Shown: one piece after another, positions 13,708-23,991 of the stretch
Position numbering within the stretch: position 1 is the first letter of the stretch
How the letters are laid out: every line of letters begins with the position of its first letter
Translations under genes and position numbers: made by a program
NCBI RefSeq assembly: GCF_964340395.1
Contig: NC_135563.1
Coordinates: 18,038,651 to 18,087,150, forward strand
Source: Glandiceps talaboti
Lineage: Eukaryota > Hemichordata > Enteropneusta > Spengelidae
Reading direction: 5' to 3'
Length of the DNA stretch: 48,500 nt
The notes under the pieces: generated by a model
Database searches by the model: none
Told to the model about the DNA's origin: nothing
What the model saw: the letters and a program-made list of their open reading frames with translations, nothing else

Positions 13708-16614
13708 AACTATGTATACAAATCTTTCCAAAAACTTATTTGCAATTTTTCTAATAATCAACTTCATAGTTACTCATTCCTGATGTTAGTGAGGGTGAAT
13801 CATAATAAACCTTGAATATAAAACTTACTCATCTTTGAGATTGCCACAGTCTGGTTCTTGTCCCGGTGCATTTATATGTACAAAACACATCTTGTGTGCA
13901 ATATTTACCATGTCATGAGTTTGTAGAAACTTGGTAAATGCTGAATCTGATTGAAACAAAACAAGATACAAATACATTCATTTAATATGTCTATCTCTTG
14001 TCACTTGACAAATTTTACATGAAATTTACCAAACCTGACAGAATTGCATTCTCATAAAACTCAGATAAAAAGGCCCACATTTTTATGATTACAGTGTCCT
14101 ATTTTTGAAAGAATGCCACTCCAGGAAATAGAAACATGTTCATAAACTGCTCTGGAGAGCCATTTCATGATTTTACATCACCTACAATTATTTGCAATTT
14201 CAGAGAAACATCAAGATGATCTTGTGACTTTATAAGGCATCTTTGCTGTGGGCCATTCCCTCATGGGAGTCAGCAGAAATAATATATTCATGGTTGCAAA
14301 ATGAATATTCATGATTCCTGAGTGCTTATTCCTTTCAGTGAATTACATTTTCGTAACTTCACTATTATAACCATCTTTAGAATACACCATTCAAGTAGAT
14401 ATCACCATCTAGTAAAATCTATGTAAGAGTACAAGAAGTTGTATATATGCAAAGTAACAACCTGTCCAAAACAATGCTAATAAAAGAGCTTTCTTATTGG
14501 TCAACAACTTGTCCAAAACAATACTACCTATCAACTGAATAAAAGGAGCTATCTCAGTGGTCAACAAGTTGACAACAGGTTTAACAATTTGGCCTTGTGA
14601 GGGCGTGCTACATACATGCAAATGAGGTTGACGCCCACAAGGGTTGGAATACAGATAAATAGAAAGGAAACCCCAATAACTTATGTCAATATTCTTCCCA
14701 ATAGAAATTTGACTGAAAGATAAATTTGATTATAAAAATATAAGGGACAAGATTATGCATATCTTATATACAAATGAGGTTTTGATTTTAAAGGAATTAC
14801 AAGAACTATGACATGTGATCATTACTTTGCAGGTCAAATTTAACTGACACTGAATCATCAACAGTGTTAAAAATATTCAATTTCTATGCAAATCAGCACA
14901 GCTACAAATTTTAATCACCATTACATTATTACATTGGGGCTATAACAGCAATTACTTGTCAATCTATGAATCATTAAAACTTATATCAATTGCACAGTGT
15001 TAATTTGCAATGTAAAGAGTATCGTTAGTATGCCATTGGTACACTATGTTTCATTTAACCTGTCAAATCTGAGTTTCAACAATTAATGTACAAATTTGAT
15101 AATGGTTAAAATGTGACGGGTACACGTAATTGATGATATCTGGGTCTTATTGCAATTCTTGGTACCAGTAACAGCATTTTAGTACCTCATGTTGTTAGAG
15201 TGTCAAAACAGAACAAGATGGTCGACTTGTTCTAAAAGCATGGCTATTGTAATGCATGTAATTAGCACTTGAAGCAAAAGTCAAGTGTTGACCAAGGAAT
15301 TGCATGATTGTTATCTTTATTTATGATGTGCCATGGGAATAAATTTGATTTCCAGTATTAAACAAGAAATTGTGATATGTTACATACTAAAGTTTTATCT
15401 CCTGCCATTCGCAAAAGTATTAGTTCACACATTTCAAGCACATTTTATGATACACATGTACACCTATAGTCACTACATGTAAGTCATGAAATAACACATC
15501 AAAGTGTTGAAATCTGTCTGGATTGAGACATGTCAATATGACCACATCGTTAATCCACACTGTGACAACTCTTACTACACAGAGACTGAGCATGCACACT
15601 TTCTTCATCAGTTATTGGTAATCAATCACCCATCAATGATAAATTTCTCTGAGTGACCTGTCTGATTGAAAGATAGCAAAGGTGCCTGTGATTTCACCCT
15701 ATGGCTGACATGTATGTCCCCAGAGCAATGTGTCAAGGTAGTGTTGTTTTGAGTCTACTCTACAGTACACAATACACTTGCTATACTCTGTCTGTCTGCT
15801 ACATTATTAAATTAGTATTCATTGATATAAAAGCTCTCTTGCTATTGCTTTAAATAGGACTACCTGGGATATTGGCCACGCAGGTGTCCTGAGGTCATGG
15901 GCAGTATATGAGAACAAATAGTAGCATACACTGTGAATTTTACAAGTGAAAATTTCAAATTGGTTTTCACTAAGCATGATGAAGTACACCTCAATAATTA
16001 CTTTTTGACTAGACTATTCAGTGCTACCCCCTCAGGAGGAGAGGAGTCACATCGTAAGGGTATATACATATTTATCATGTTTTTAACCCCCTCCCCCCCC
16101 TCCTATTTCAACTCATGGCTTTTGACTCTTAATTTTTCAAGCATTATGTAAAGGTTTCGCCCTACTCTTTCAATCACCTACGACTTTTGACCCCATATTT
16201 TGGACACTGTAGTTTCCAAGGTGGCTATTTTCAAATTTGTTTCAAGACTTTGACTCCTATTTTCTGGCTGAAATATTGACTTTTACAGTTTTGAACTTTG
16301 TTATAATGTTTGTGCTTGTAATTTGAATCAACCTGGGTACATCTGTACCAAGTCCCCCCCCCCCCCCCCACACACACACACACACGCCATCCACCAACAT
16401 ATGCTAACAATTGGAAGGACGAATGTCTACATACACCAGACCTATGTTACCACCTAAGTATTAAAGCCAACATTAACATCAGGCCAACACTAGACTAGCA
16501 AATCAGAATGGAATTCTCAAGATGTCCTGTAAGTCATTATATATATTTTCAATACTTACAATTGAGACCAATATCATGCCATGTAACACATAGAGTTCTG
16601 TTACTTTTGTCCCC
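364..16614 (-). CDS. NDRG-like: NDRG-family protein (alpha/beta-hydrolase-like), nine exons, 3' end beyond the window
   Basis: Nine minus-strand exons (16560-16614, 13829-13946, 12721-12783, 9243-9312, 8641-8727, 6988-7065, 3251-3351, 685-772, 364-450) join without a phase break into about 249 codons. Landmarks in order match NDRG proteins: HDIGLNY, then VHINAPGQE (family usually HVDAPG), LAEEIDPIL, GFGEGAGA followed by LLRY and NPRRVLGL, a W-containing block, LLWHHFG, NLSKYIQVYMNRND, PILLVTG, and STMLKAEDVGG. Known of the family: NDRGs are cytoplasmic or membrane-associated regulators of stress response, trafficking and differentiation with a non-catalytic hydrolase fold. Seen here: the elbow G-F-G-E-G has Gly where hydrolases carry the nucleophilic Ser, so an enzyme role is unlikely. 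The family's DAPG is NAPG and GDxxP is GTQSP, so this is a divergent member. The helix and C-terminal tail after the last exon would lie left of position 1, unless the exon at 364 is terminal (stop at 355-357). Family assignment is firm; orthology to NDRG1-4 is not determinable. Confidence 0.9.
620..676. repeat. (TGTC)n microsatellite
   Basis: About 14 perfect tetranucleotide units inside the 234-nt intron between exons 8 and 9, beginning two to three bases inside the exon-8 donor hexamer. Confidence 0.97.
685..772 (-). CDS. NDRG-like: NDRG-like exon 8 (PILLVTG strand)
   Basis: 88 nt (1 + 29 codons). It encodes RNDVSHKVKDVKTPILLVTG and ends TQSPHSKEV, equivalent to C-P-x-L-L-V-V-G-D-x-x-P-x-x-x-x-V of the family. 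The acceptor is TTTGTTTCAG and the donor GTAAGT (679-684). A TGTC/GACA tetranucleotide repeat starts a few bases inside the next intron. Confidence 0.93.
903..965. repeat. (GTTATT)n and (ATT)n tracts
   Basis: About 3.5 GTTATT hexamers (903-923) are followed by a perfect ATT tract (941-965). Confidence 0.95.
2257..2458. repeat. Minisatellite, about 68-bp unit, three copies
   Basis: Units start at 2257, 2326 and 2393 with cacttattgcctggccctat and share gggcactagtagacaccata. Copies are nearly identical, so the duplication is recent. Intronic. Confidence 0.95.
3031..3160. repeat. Minisatellite, 35-bp unit
   Basis: agagatcaccacaaacac recurs at 3031, 3066 and 3101, with a decayed fourth copy near 3136. 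It lies about 90 bp from exon 7. Confidence 0.93.
3251..3351 (-). CDS. NDRG-like: NDRG-like exon 7 (NLSKYIQVYM block)
   Basis: 101 nt (33 codons + 2). It runs from ETKGKRELVEEFHENLY to NAHNLSKYIQVYM, equivalent to the Y-x-x-x-x-x-x-x-N-P-x-N-L-x-x-x-I-x-A-Y segment. The donor is GTAAGT at 3245-3250. An earlier GTATAC at 3256-3261 would break phase, whereas GTAAGT makes the junction codon AAT and restores the conserved N-R-N/R-D-(V/L). Confidence 0.92.
3352..6367 (-). other. Intron sequence, no further exon seen
   Basis: This AT-rich stretch holds short homopolymer runs and no reading frame with family similarity or convincing paired splice sites. Confidence 0.6.
6368..6747. mobile_element. 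MITE, TAGTCTAG family, 380 bp
   Basis: The left end TAGTCTAGTAGCTATAT continues to CCACGTATAGTCAAATGG and is mirrored by the right end (CCATTTGACTATACAGTGGAG to ACTAGATTA). The flanking 9-mers GGTACTGAA and TGCACTGAT agree at 6 of 9 bases, a decayed target duplication. The core matches the elements at 35618 and 44478. It lies in intron 6-7. Confidence 0.85.
6988..7065 (-). CDS. NDRG-like: NDRG-like exon 6 (LLWHHFG block)
   Basis: 78 nt, phase 0-0, 26 codons. It starts VAAWQLTTRGMN and ends FLLWHHFGS, close to the H-x-F-G segment of the NDRG cap region (insect homologues have Y-L-M-W-H-H-F-G). The acceptor is TTGTCATTACAG and the donor GTGAGT (6982-6987). Confidence 0.92.
8209..8266. repeat. 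Short tandem repeat, 21-22-bp unit
   Basis: taatcatgtgattaacacttg is repeated about 2.7 times; related aatcatgtgac words precede it from about 8180. Confidence 0.9.
8641..8727 (-). CDS. NDRG-like: NDRG-like exon 5 (NPRRVLGL block)
   Basis: 87 nt in phase 0-0. It encodes IYNPRRVLGLCLLECNANPS and ends FLEWSQEK, matching N-P-x-x-V-x-G-L-x-L-I-N-x-x-P and D-W-x-x-x-K. The donor is GTGTGT. The frame stays open for 39 further codons to a GTATGT site at 8516-8521, but that exit is in phase 2 and does not fit the next exon, so I end the exon at 8641. The acceptor pyrimidine tract is built from a hexamer microsatellite. Confidence 0.88.
8739..8910. repeat. Compound hexanucleotide microsatellite
   Basis: Interconverting AAATGC, AAATAC, GAATAT and CCAATA hexamers in blocks. 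Read on the minus strand, its last units supply the pyrimidine tract of the exon-5 acceptor. Confidence 0.95.
9243..9312 (-). CDS. NDRG-like: NDRG-like exon 4 (nucleophile-elbow block)
   Basis: 70 nt (1 + 23 codons). It encodes FASDTGIVGFGEGAGASVLL then RYT, equivalent to the G-x-G-x-G-A-G-A-x-x-L-x-R motif of NDRGs. The elbow position that is Ser in active hydrolases is Gly. The acceptor is TTAATGTGCACAG and the donor GTAAGT (9237-9242). Confidence 0.94.
9968..10503. mobile_element. Long-TIR element, 536 bp, TA-flanked
   Basis: The left end TTAATCGCC, with CGGCGACAATC, ACCCGGAAG and CAGCCATACGTTACAGTGGT, is mirrored at the right end as an imperfect inverted repeat of about 90 bp. TA lies on both sides (9966-9967, 10504-10505). 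It is richer in G+C than its surroundings. No transposase ORF is visible; the 65-codon ORF at 10060 has no recognisable motif. Non-autonomous, with superfamily unassigned (Tc1/mariner-like at best). Confidence 0.85.
11395..11690. repeat. Direct repeat, about 147-bp unit, two copies
   Basis: aatcataaaaaat at 11401 and 11548 is each followed by related text (aacaaatctgagtaagctacccc and aacaaatctgaatagcctcccc, then a -atcaaagcaa/-atcgaagaat segment). Probably part of a dispersed marine repeat. Confidence 0.8.
11940..12180. repeat. Degenerate tandem repeat (aagaaatgtggtcatgga-like)
   Basis: Variants of (t)aagaaatgtggtcatgga-gatgtatgtgt occur about five times at uneven spacing. Confidence 0.6.
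12265..12387 (-). pseudogene. Two decayed tandem copies of NDRG-like exon 3
   Basis: Minus-strand reading of 12336-12387 gives MLEEIDQILTTL followed by an intact GTGAGT donor (12330-12335). Reading 12265-12300 gives EEINPIVTVL after an in-frame TAG, and its donor position is ruined (ATACAT). Both align with LAEEIDPILNAL of exon 3 at 12721-12783, and the similarity continues past the donor on the plus strand (gctatg-caa-tactcac compared with actatg-aaa-tacttac). The nearer copy has a CAG acceptor at 12388-12390, but it would start with 2 nt where exon 2 needs 1 nt, so using it would shift the frame. I infer relics of a tandem exon duplication. Confidence 0.75.
12721..12783 (-). CDS. NDRG-like: NDRG-like exon 3 (LAEEIDPIL helix)
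   Basis: 63 nt (1 + 20 codons + 2) encoding HQFLSIEHLAEEIDPILNAL, matching the family segment Y-P-S-x-D-Q-L-A-x-x-x-P-x-V-L. The acceptor is CTTGTTTTCCAG and the donor is GTAAGT (12715-12720). Two degenerate copies of this exon lie downstream in the same intron (12265-12387). Confidence 0.92.
13441..13625. repeat. Irregular repeat of cctatagg and gggcattttt words
   Basis: cctatagg or its variants occur at several places and gggcattttttt twice. Degenerate local duplication in the intron between exons 2 and 3. Confidence 0.55.
13641..13706. repeat. (TG)n microsatellite
   Basis: About 33 dinucleotide units with one interruption (tgtgtatg) at the left. ORFs across it are artefacts. Confidence 0.98.
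13829..13946 (-). CDS. NDRG-like: NDRG-like exon 2 (NAPGQE block)
   Basis: 118 nt (2 + 38 codons + 2). The junction codon with the previous exon is TAT, giving GLNY-SAFTKFL. It contains VHINAPGQE, the counterpart of HVDAPG in NDRG1-4. The acceptor is TTTGTTTCAATCAG and the donor is GTAAGT at 13823-13828. Confidence 0.92.
14457..14580. repeat. Tandem duplication, about 50-60 bp
   Basis: aacaacctgtccaaaacaat and aacaacttgtccaaaacaat start two copies, both followed by ataaaa(g)gagct and ending ggtc. A third fragment (aacaagttgacaacaggttt) follows. Confidence 0.85.
14581..16353 (-). other. Intron sequence, no exon seen
   Basis: AT-rich with several ATGCAAATGAGGTT-like words near 14610-14780. 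No coding or mobile feature could be supported. Confidence 0.5.
16354..16385. repeat. Poly(C) followed by (CA)n
   Basis: A run of about 16 C followed by about eight CA units. Confidence 0.96.
16560..16614 (-). CDS. NDRG-like: NDRG-like exon 1 of the firm set (HDIG block)
   Basis: 55 nt encoding GDKSNRTLCVTWHDIGLN plus one base. The acceptor is a T-rich tract ending CAG at 16615-16617 and the donor is GTAAGT (acttac on the plus strand, 16554-16559). The HDIGLN motif is the family's T-Y-H-D-x-G-x-N signature. The start phase is 0, so a coding exon must precede it. Confidence 0.9.
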
Positions 16615-17129
16615 CTGAAAAAAAATAGGAAAATCAAGTACATTAATGACATATGAATACATAATTCTGAATTCTGACTATCACCAATAACTACAATAAT
16701 GAGAAAGTTAGTACTACAGACAAAATGGTACTTGCATGATATCGTATATTATATTGCTTGGTATTCTTGCACTCCAGGACAGGACAGAAATACCCTGTTG
16801 AAATGTGGGAATGGTCTTATGAAATACCAAATGGTGTATCATAGCATCCATTTTATAATGACAGACATAAACATATACTATTTTTAAGTTTACACAATAT
16901 CTTCTTTTTTTTGTAGAAAAAAGGACAGGTTACCGTAGCACTTTGACATTATTGCTGTTTTTTAAGTATATGTCTGAATCTATGAGTCACATGTAAGAAA
17001 ATTTCTCTCCAACGACAGCACAAGACTTATTGATTTCAAAGGTTTTACCATTTATTCAGCGCAGCATTTTATTTCAAGTTTGCTACACAGAGACCTTACT
17101 GCTACTGATTTCTTTAAATTTATGAATTA

Positions 17130-17430
17130 ATAAGGCCAGGACGGATTCAAGGGTGTGACTTTAATACTCAGTTATTTTATTCTCTTCGCCATTCAACTTT
17201 ACTACTCAGAAACCCCTAGCATCGTTTTCTATTCTCTTATATACTGTACTAACAGAAGCAACACGGATTCAAGGGTATGAATTAATTTACTCATAACAAA
17301 TTCTACATGCCCTTTTAACTTTATTGCCCTGAAAGCCATCTATCCTAACTGCATGACATTTAATTTCCATTGACTATATAACAGAGATAGTATGGACTCT
17401 AGGCCATGACTCTCACAAACCTACTATTCT
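17130..17430. repeat. Degenerate tandem repeat, about 133-bp unit
   Basis: cggattcaagggtgtgactt (near 17131) and cggattcaagggtatgaatt (near 17265), then atggactctaggccatgact (near 17392), are each followed by related text (actcag/actcat, then attct-ctt/acatgccctttt-aactttattgccc). Confidence 0.75.
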
Positions 17431-18054
17431 GATGTTATTAACCTACTGTGTTGTATATTATCATATTAAGTGACAATACCTCACAAGGTAGACATGTTAA
17501 ACACACATCACTGAACTAGATCGCAAAATGGACTCCAAAGTAATTCCGTATGTGAGTGCCATGAATTTCAAATGCCATCGTGTTAACCTGCCCCCAGGTA
17601 ATTTATTGTTCAATCTCTGGTGATGTCACTACAACGTGATATCATTCAATTTGAGCATAACCAACATAGAAAACACTTTCACATTTGATAAAGTCTCCAA
17701 CATTGTATCACCGTGGCCTGTGTGCTATTACATCGATCCCTACTGGATGGTACTTGTCAAATTTTATATGTCTGTTATAAAGAACCTGTGGTACACAACA
17801 CAGACAAAATGAGCCACTGAGCTTTAGCTGAATAGCCTTAATCTCTATAATGATAATCAATACAGTATCGATTATACTATAACCTATTTCTGAAGAAATA
17901 TTATAGAAAATGTCTAAAAATTAGTTTGATTAAATATAACCCTGAATCTTAAGTTACTTTTTTTTCAAGAATATGTTGAAAATTTCACAAAAATAATGTA
18001 CCACTTGAAAATATGAAAATACTTGTCCATAAAATTAACAATGGCTTCATTTAC

Positions 18055-18103
18055 TTTGCATACTTGTAAAATTGAACATGCCAAAGACATGTAGATGTTA
18101 TCC
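18055..18103 (-). CDS. NDRG-like: Candidate upstream NDRG-like exon (SILQVCK block)
   Basis: 49 nt (1 + 16 codons) encoding DNIYMSLACSILQVCK. It ends phase 0, which is what exon 16560-16614 requires. The joined reading SILQVCKGDKSNR resembles the insect NDRG pattern D-I-L-V-A-V-Q-G-D-R-S-K. The acceptor (ATTGAATAG) and donor (GTAAAT) are both weak, and the frame stays open beyond the donor, so this is tentative. Confidence 0.42.
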
Positions 18104-19109
18104 CTATTCAATATTGAACGTTGAATCCATTCAAAATCAAATCAAAATCAGCTCCTGTCTCCACATGCATTAAAACTGGTTTGAAGCAATTTGGTTGACT
18201 TGGTTCAAAACCACCTTGGAAGTAGTAGAAGGCTGAATTTCAAACCAACACAAAAGCAAAAGTGAATCAATTCAAATCCATTGCTTAGTTTTCCCTTCAG
18301 GGAGGCAGAAACTGTCTTTGCATCGATTTAACTGAATCGATTCTGGTTGAATCAGTTTCGTTGAATATGTTTCTGATCGATTCAGGTGGATACAGGGCTA
18401 ACGTCACTCAGTAGAAAAAGAACGTAATATCCACTTCGTTGATTCTAATAATATTCACTGAATTACTCACAGAATGTATATCCATATCTGTGGATATCCA
18501 GAACTCGAGGACGCATGTAAAACGCTTTGAAATGTCTATAAATCAATCCTAACATTCAAACACACTCAATTGATGAAATTTAAATTACTCACATGTACAC
18601 TTTATTCAGACTATTTATAGACATATTATCATATTCCATATTATACCGTAACTACTCCTAAAAGAAATATACACATAAATTACTGTTCCTTGCTGCATAA
18701 TATTATATTGAATCTTTTATTAAGTTTCAATCTATTACAGTTTTTTTCAGCATCAAAATAAGAATGTTAAAAAAAAATTTAAAATTCTATCCAACGACAA
18801 TGGTCATCACTATACACCTTCAATTGATGAGTTTCAAAAATGTTAAACAAAGTCAATATAAATTTATTTCTAACTACATGATATCATATTACAGTAACAC
18901 TTCATACACATAGTACATCAGTAAGTGTCGTTACATGTTCTGGTTTAAATTTAGGATGTATTGTTTTTAAGTGCAATAATATTTCAGATTTTCATGACAC
19001 ATCTCTATAGAAATATCACAAGTACATGACATCTATACATGCAATGTTATACAGTTGGAACAAGTCTAGTATTAAACTATATATACATGTAATTGTATTT
19101 TGTGTCTGT

Positions 19110-19312
19110 CTCTCCCTCCCTCCCTCCCTCCACATGATTTGGTCAAATGGACTAAAATATAGCCAAGTCTGATGAACAGCACAAGTCAGTAGTAATCCAT
19201 CACACACTGACAGACAGTTATAATTGGTTACTTTGTTCAGTTTACTACAAACTCAACCTCCATTCTTAAAGTAAAGAAAGTCACATGATAATCACATTTA
19301 CATTTATTCTTC
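19110..19312. mobile_element. Truncated copy of the TAGTCTAG-family MITE
   Basis: From a (TCCC)n tract (19111-19131), ggtcaaatgg, the shared core (agtaatccatcacacactgacagacagttataattggtt) and the actcaacctcc segment align with 6420-6620. The right terminal repeat is missing. Confidence 0.7.
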
Positions 19313-21819
19313 CAATATATGCTAACTACTCATTTTGTAGATCATTACAACTGCATGATACACCTAATGACAGCTGACAAATGTTCATATGATATTTATA
19401 ACCTTTGCCACATCCGGTATCATCAGAGATTACATGTAAGTTTGGAAAATATCACAGCTATCACCGAAAGTCCATCTTATTGTCTGCTCCAAGCATCTGT
19501 CAATCAAATATTCCTAAGTCTTTTCTTATCAATTCTCTTGAAATATTCTTATTTTTGTAACCTTTTGTGTAGTGTTAGCTAATACATCTTTTGAGAACAC
19601 TATTGATAAACAAGCATCTACTACATTTTTAAGAATCACATCTCAAGTATCTGATATAAGAAGACTAAGACAACTCGGGTGGAAAGCTAGGCATTATCCA
19701 TTGCATATTGCTGTAATAACAACATTTTTTTGTAAGTATCTTATCTATTTCCAAGAATATAGCGACACTTTAGGGGACATGTTCAGCAGTATCACAGATA
19801 AACGAGTATTTTATTATTGTGAAATTTTAGATGGATTTTTGTAATTCAAGAACTTAGTAAGTCAAAGATTCAAGTCATTTTTGTAGTCAATTTCAATACT
19901 AATTGACAGGTATCACATACGTTTCTGTGAACAGGGTCATCTGTGGGCGATATATCCCTGTAATAGTCATGCAATACTATGCCATTTGACAATCCTAACC
20001 TTAATAGACAGTCTCCGTTCAGACCGGGTTTCTTGAAATATCAAAATCCATCTAAAATTTTGCTATCATAATCAAATATTTAGTATTTCCTGGTCACTAA
20101 TAGAGTTTAAAACGTTGAAAATACTGCCTTGATGTCGTTACTCATTCATATTTTATAGACTAGTATGTTGATAGCTTATTACCGGTACCCTAGGGATGTA
20201 CATAGTGCACATAAAACTAGGACATGCTATTACCTGGTATGTGTCCAATATTTATTGTTGGCAATTTAATTATACTATACACATACATATCATATATTAC
20301 TAAGCAGACACACCCACCCTTTCATCTGAATGAAGTGCACACAACGGAAGCTGATTAATCAATAATGTATCTCATAACATTTAACATCTTAATTATTAAA
20401 GGGTATAGCCTGGATGGGACATAATCCCTTCCAAAACACTTGCAAACATGCTACATGTACAGGTACAGTCTAGATCTGAAAATTTGTCAAAATTAATATC
20501 ACGCAAACTTTTACATAGTGTATGAATTATGAGTGACAATGTATGACACTTTTTGAAAATACCACCATAGTCTGTCACTGAATCATTAGTTTACCTGTGA
20601 AGTACAGATCTCCCTGACATGTTATTAGCGATAGTAATACATAAATTCAAATAAAACTTACGATAGTACATAAATTCAAGTTAATAGACTGAAACTTAAG
20701 ATAGTAATATGCGGAGATATAGAGAGTATCAAGGACTCCTCTATTCAATACACATATGTATTCTGAAGTCTCTAAAAATAGAGAGTAGCTGGGAAACCAT
20801 AGTATTCGCCTATTCCTCCTCTCCTTGACTTAAATACACAATCCTGAAGTGTCGTGAAGTGTGCATGGTTGGAAAGTTGAACAAACGACATCTTCTCTAA
20901 CCAGTCAATCAATAACATAACATTCTAGTCAAGGAATCTGTCGCTATGTTTCTCTGTATTACACAGACTGGTGTAAAAATTACGAACAATGGGGATAATT
21001 ACACGTACTAATGGAATATTGACATTAATTTTATCTTATTATCACCATGTAATAGCCTTCCATATATTGACATACAAAATATTTCAAGTCAGCACAATTT
21101 ATGCAAGACTATTTCCATGATAGTTCCATTTTTACAAGGCCATGTCAACACTGGTCTATACAAAATGGTACTGCAGGCGATCACATACTTTCATGTACAA
21201 CCAACGATTGTACCCTCATTTGCATATCATTTGCATACAGGTATGCAATAATGTTTTGGGTACTACACTGCAGTCCAAATACCACGAGTATGCATGTGCA
21301 ATGGTGCAAATAATCTCTGGTACATATAGATATTACTTCTAAACCCTAAAAATGTCAGCCTCCTAGACGAACACACAGACAGATAATTGTATAGGATTAC
21401 TAATTTGTCAAAGCTGAGTACAAACGACAAAACACATTTTCCTTCAACATTCTATCTCAATCATCATCATTATTTATTCCATAGAAAAATGTCAAAATTT
21501 CAGTGAAATGACAAGAAATAAGCAAATGGGATACAGAAAAGCTGAAAACAGTTGCCTAGCAACTATTAGCCATGTCTGACCCCTCTAATAAAGTCATCTG
21601 AATTTTACGATTACACATTACCTATTTATAGTTTACTGTATTCAGATCATTGTAACTATTACGGGGAACAAAGATACAGCCATTAGTAATGCTCTGATAT
21701 ACAGACTTGACATTACAGCAGTTTACTACAGAACAAACCAGCATTATTGAATACACTATGTCAACCCTTTTTTTAATAACATAAAGATGGGGAGAATAAA
21801 CCATTTTGACAACATCTTT

Positions 21820-22190
21820 TCAGTGAACATGTCGTTCTAAAAATTTAATGGAATTATGGAACACTTCATTGCCAGTTTAGTTCTACTTTTTTCTCAACAT
21901 CATACCTATGGGAGTACAAAACGTTACACACACGCAGCAGTCTTTTCATGGCGTATGTCTTTTTAATTAAAAATTTCACGGAATAATGAAACACATTATT
22001 GCCAGTTTACTTCATCTAATTTACATTTTAAAAATCTCTCAATGACATACAACTGGAGAGCATAAAATCATTACACATCTTTTCATGCTACATATTAAAG
22101 TCCTTACATGTCTTTTCAATAATTTTATAGCGTTATAAAACACTTTATTGTCTGTATATCTCACATAATTATTTCTCAACAAGAGCCAGA
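21820..22190. repeat. Degenerate tandem repeat, about 130-bp unit, three copies
   Basis: Three copies of tcttttca-(n)-aaaattt-(n)-ggaat-atgaaacact-cattgccagttta-tt-tctcaa are recognisable from about 21817, 21950 and 22079, with increasing decay. Confidence 0.7.
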
Positions 22191-23521
22191 CAATATGTTC
22201 AAGGCTAAATGTAAACATTAAAACAAAATTAATTCAATGATAATGTTTGTCGATCACAAAAATAACAGATGACTATTATATTCTTGCTAAAAAAAAAATT
22301 AGGTCAAATCCATTTCAATTTCCTTTATTCTTGTGAGCATGCTAATACTGTGGAAATAGTCTGTGCAAAATCAAAAATCTTTGCATTTTCAATGAAAACA
22401 TTTTACCTTTTTAGCCCTAAGTTTCTGAAAAATATCCCTCACTTTATGATGGAAATTTAAAAGGTAGCAAATTAAAATGTCATTAGGTGGTTTTAAATAT
22501 ACTGCTTTCACTGTTCACAGAAATACATGCTAAACTCCATACTGTCATCCTATATGCTATTCTATTCGGTTTTTATATGTACTATTAATTGTCTGTATTT
22601 TTTATCTTCAACTGAATTTTGGACTCTTAGTGTCTACTTTTTAGATAATTACACCATTTGAATTTGACCCCCTGGGTCACCATAGGTTGGTAAAATAAAC
22701 CATTGTTATTATCATAACTGTAAATTAATACATCCCGTGTTCTATTCTAGGTACACACACGCCACCTTTATCCGATAAACAATCACTGATAACATTTACA
22801 AACTACCAAAGAACTGTTTAAAAATGAAAATATTATTGCATATTCATATACCGTTAGATGTGTCTTTTCATTGCATTACAATCTGATCAACGTCACATCT
22901 GATTCTGTACATGGGGTAAATATTACATGTACTGTGCTGGGTCAAATTTTCCATTTATCATGTCACCTTGATCAACATAATGCACAATTCTGAACCTTTC
23001 ATATTTCATTTTTGTTATTCAAAATTTGTACCATACAAAACTCTCTGGTAGTGTATGTAGCATAATAAAGTTTAATTGATAATGAATACACAGAATGACA
23101 CACATCTTTAAAGCATAAGGAAAATCCATCAAAAACTAAATTCAAAAATTTATGATTAAAAATGTTAACACATGAAATTATTTGACAAAAATTTCAATAC
23201 TGCAAATATTTTACCCCTCCCCTTTCTTTCCATTGAGTCACAAGAAGGTTTACACACACTTTTGATTTTTTTTTTTAAAATAATGAAGAGGACAAAACAA
23301 GATTTTCTATGGTAAATAGACTTTATTTGTATCCCTGTATAGTTGGCAACTTAAGATATGTCGTACTGTGAAAAATCTAAGATTTATGTATCAATTGGCA
23401 ATGGAAACCATCCCTGCACTGCAGGTGTCAGGAAAATATGTTATTTGATACAATATGTAAGTTACTATGTTCAACCCATGTAGAGTAAACCAGTAATATA
23501 TGAATACTATATCACGTTTAC

Positions 23522-23528
<7 letters not shown>

Positions 23529-23572
<44 letters not shown>

Positions 23573-23720
23573 GTGTGTGCAAGTATGTAAGTATGTATGT
23601 GTGTATGTATGTATGTATGTATGTATGTATGTATGTATGTATGTATGTATGTATGTATGTATGTATGTATGTATGTATGTACGTATGTGTATGTATGTAT
23701 CTATGTAATGTGTATGTATC
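23529..23720. repeat. (GT)n followed by (GTAT)n
   Basis: About 52 bp of GT, then about 130 bp of GTAT with sparse interruptions. ORFs of Tyr-Ile-His-Thr or Val-Cys-Met text over it are artefacts. Confidence 0.98.
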
Positions 23721-23991
23721 ACATAGAAAGACACATTTTTTGTATAAATTTCTGATAAAAATGATTGACCATATTATCATATACATACAGGTAATAATCC
23801 TACAAATCTAACCAATAAAAATCCTTTCCTATCTGGCTCTATAAAGAACTGTAAATTATATCTTCAGCATTACACCTACTGTGAAGATTTTAAAAAGAAG
23901 GTGTGAAAATTGACTTGACATTTCTAGGTCTATGGTTACAGGTTCAAGGGACATATAAACCTAGATATTTTCACCACTAGAAAATGTTTGT

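Noticed and set aside
17520-17605. Plus-strand ATG stretch MDSKVIPYVSAMNFK ending at CCCCAG/GTAATT
   Set aside because: No other plus-strand exon could be found to join it; a chance ORF is more likely.
19572-19844. Plus-strand ORF with a possible TGTAG acceptor and GTAAGT exit
   Set aside because: No recognisable family, no partner exon on the plus strand, and composition like surrounding intron DNA.
20600-20618. 19-nt microexon (EICTSQ) that would fit phase before exon 16560-16614
   Set aside because: Poor acceptor, and it removes the conserved strand expected there; 18055-18103 fits the family better.
22915-23000. Minus-strand text IVHYVDQGDMINGKFDPA between a TTCAG and a GTAATA
   Set aside because: Its entry phase would create a stop when joined to candidate upstream exons, and it has no NDRG similarity.
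23391-23811. Long ORFs on both strands over the GT/GTAT tract
   Set aside because: The translations are pure microsatellite text; no splice sites or non-repeat coding signal.
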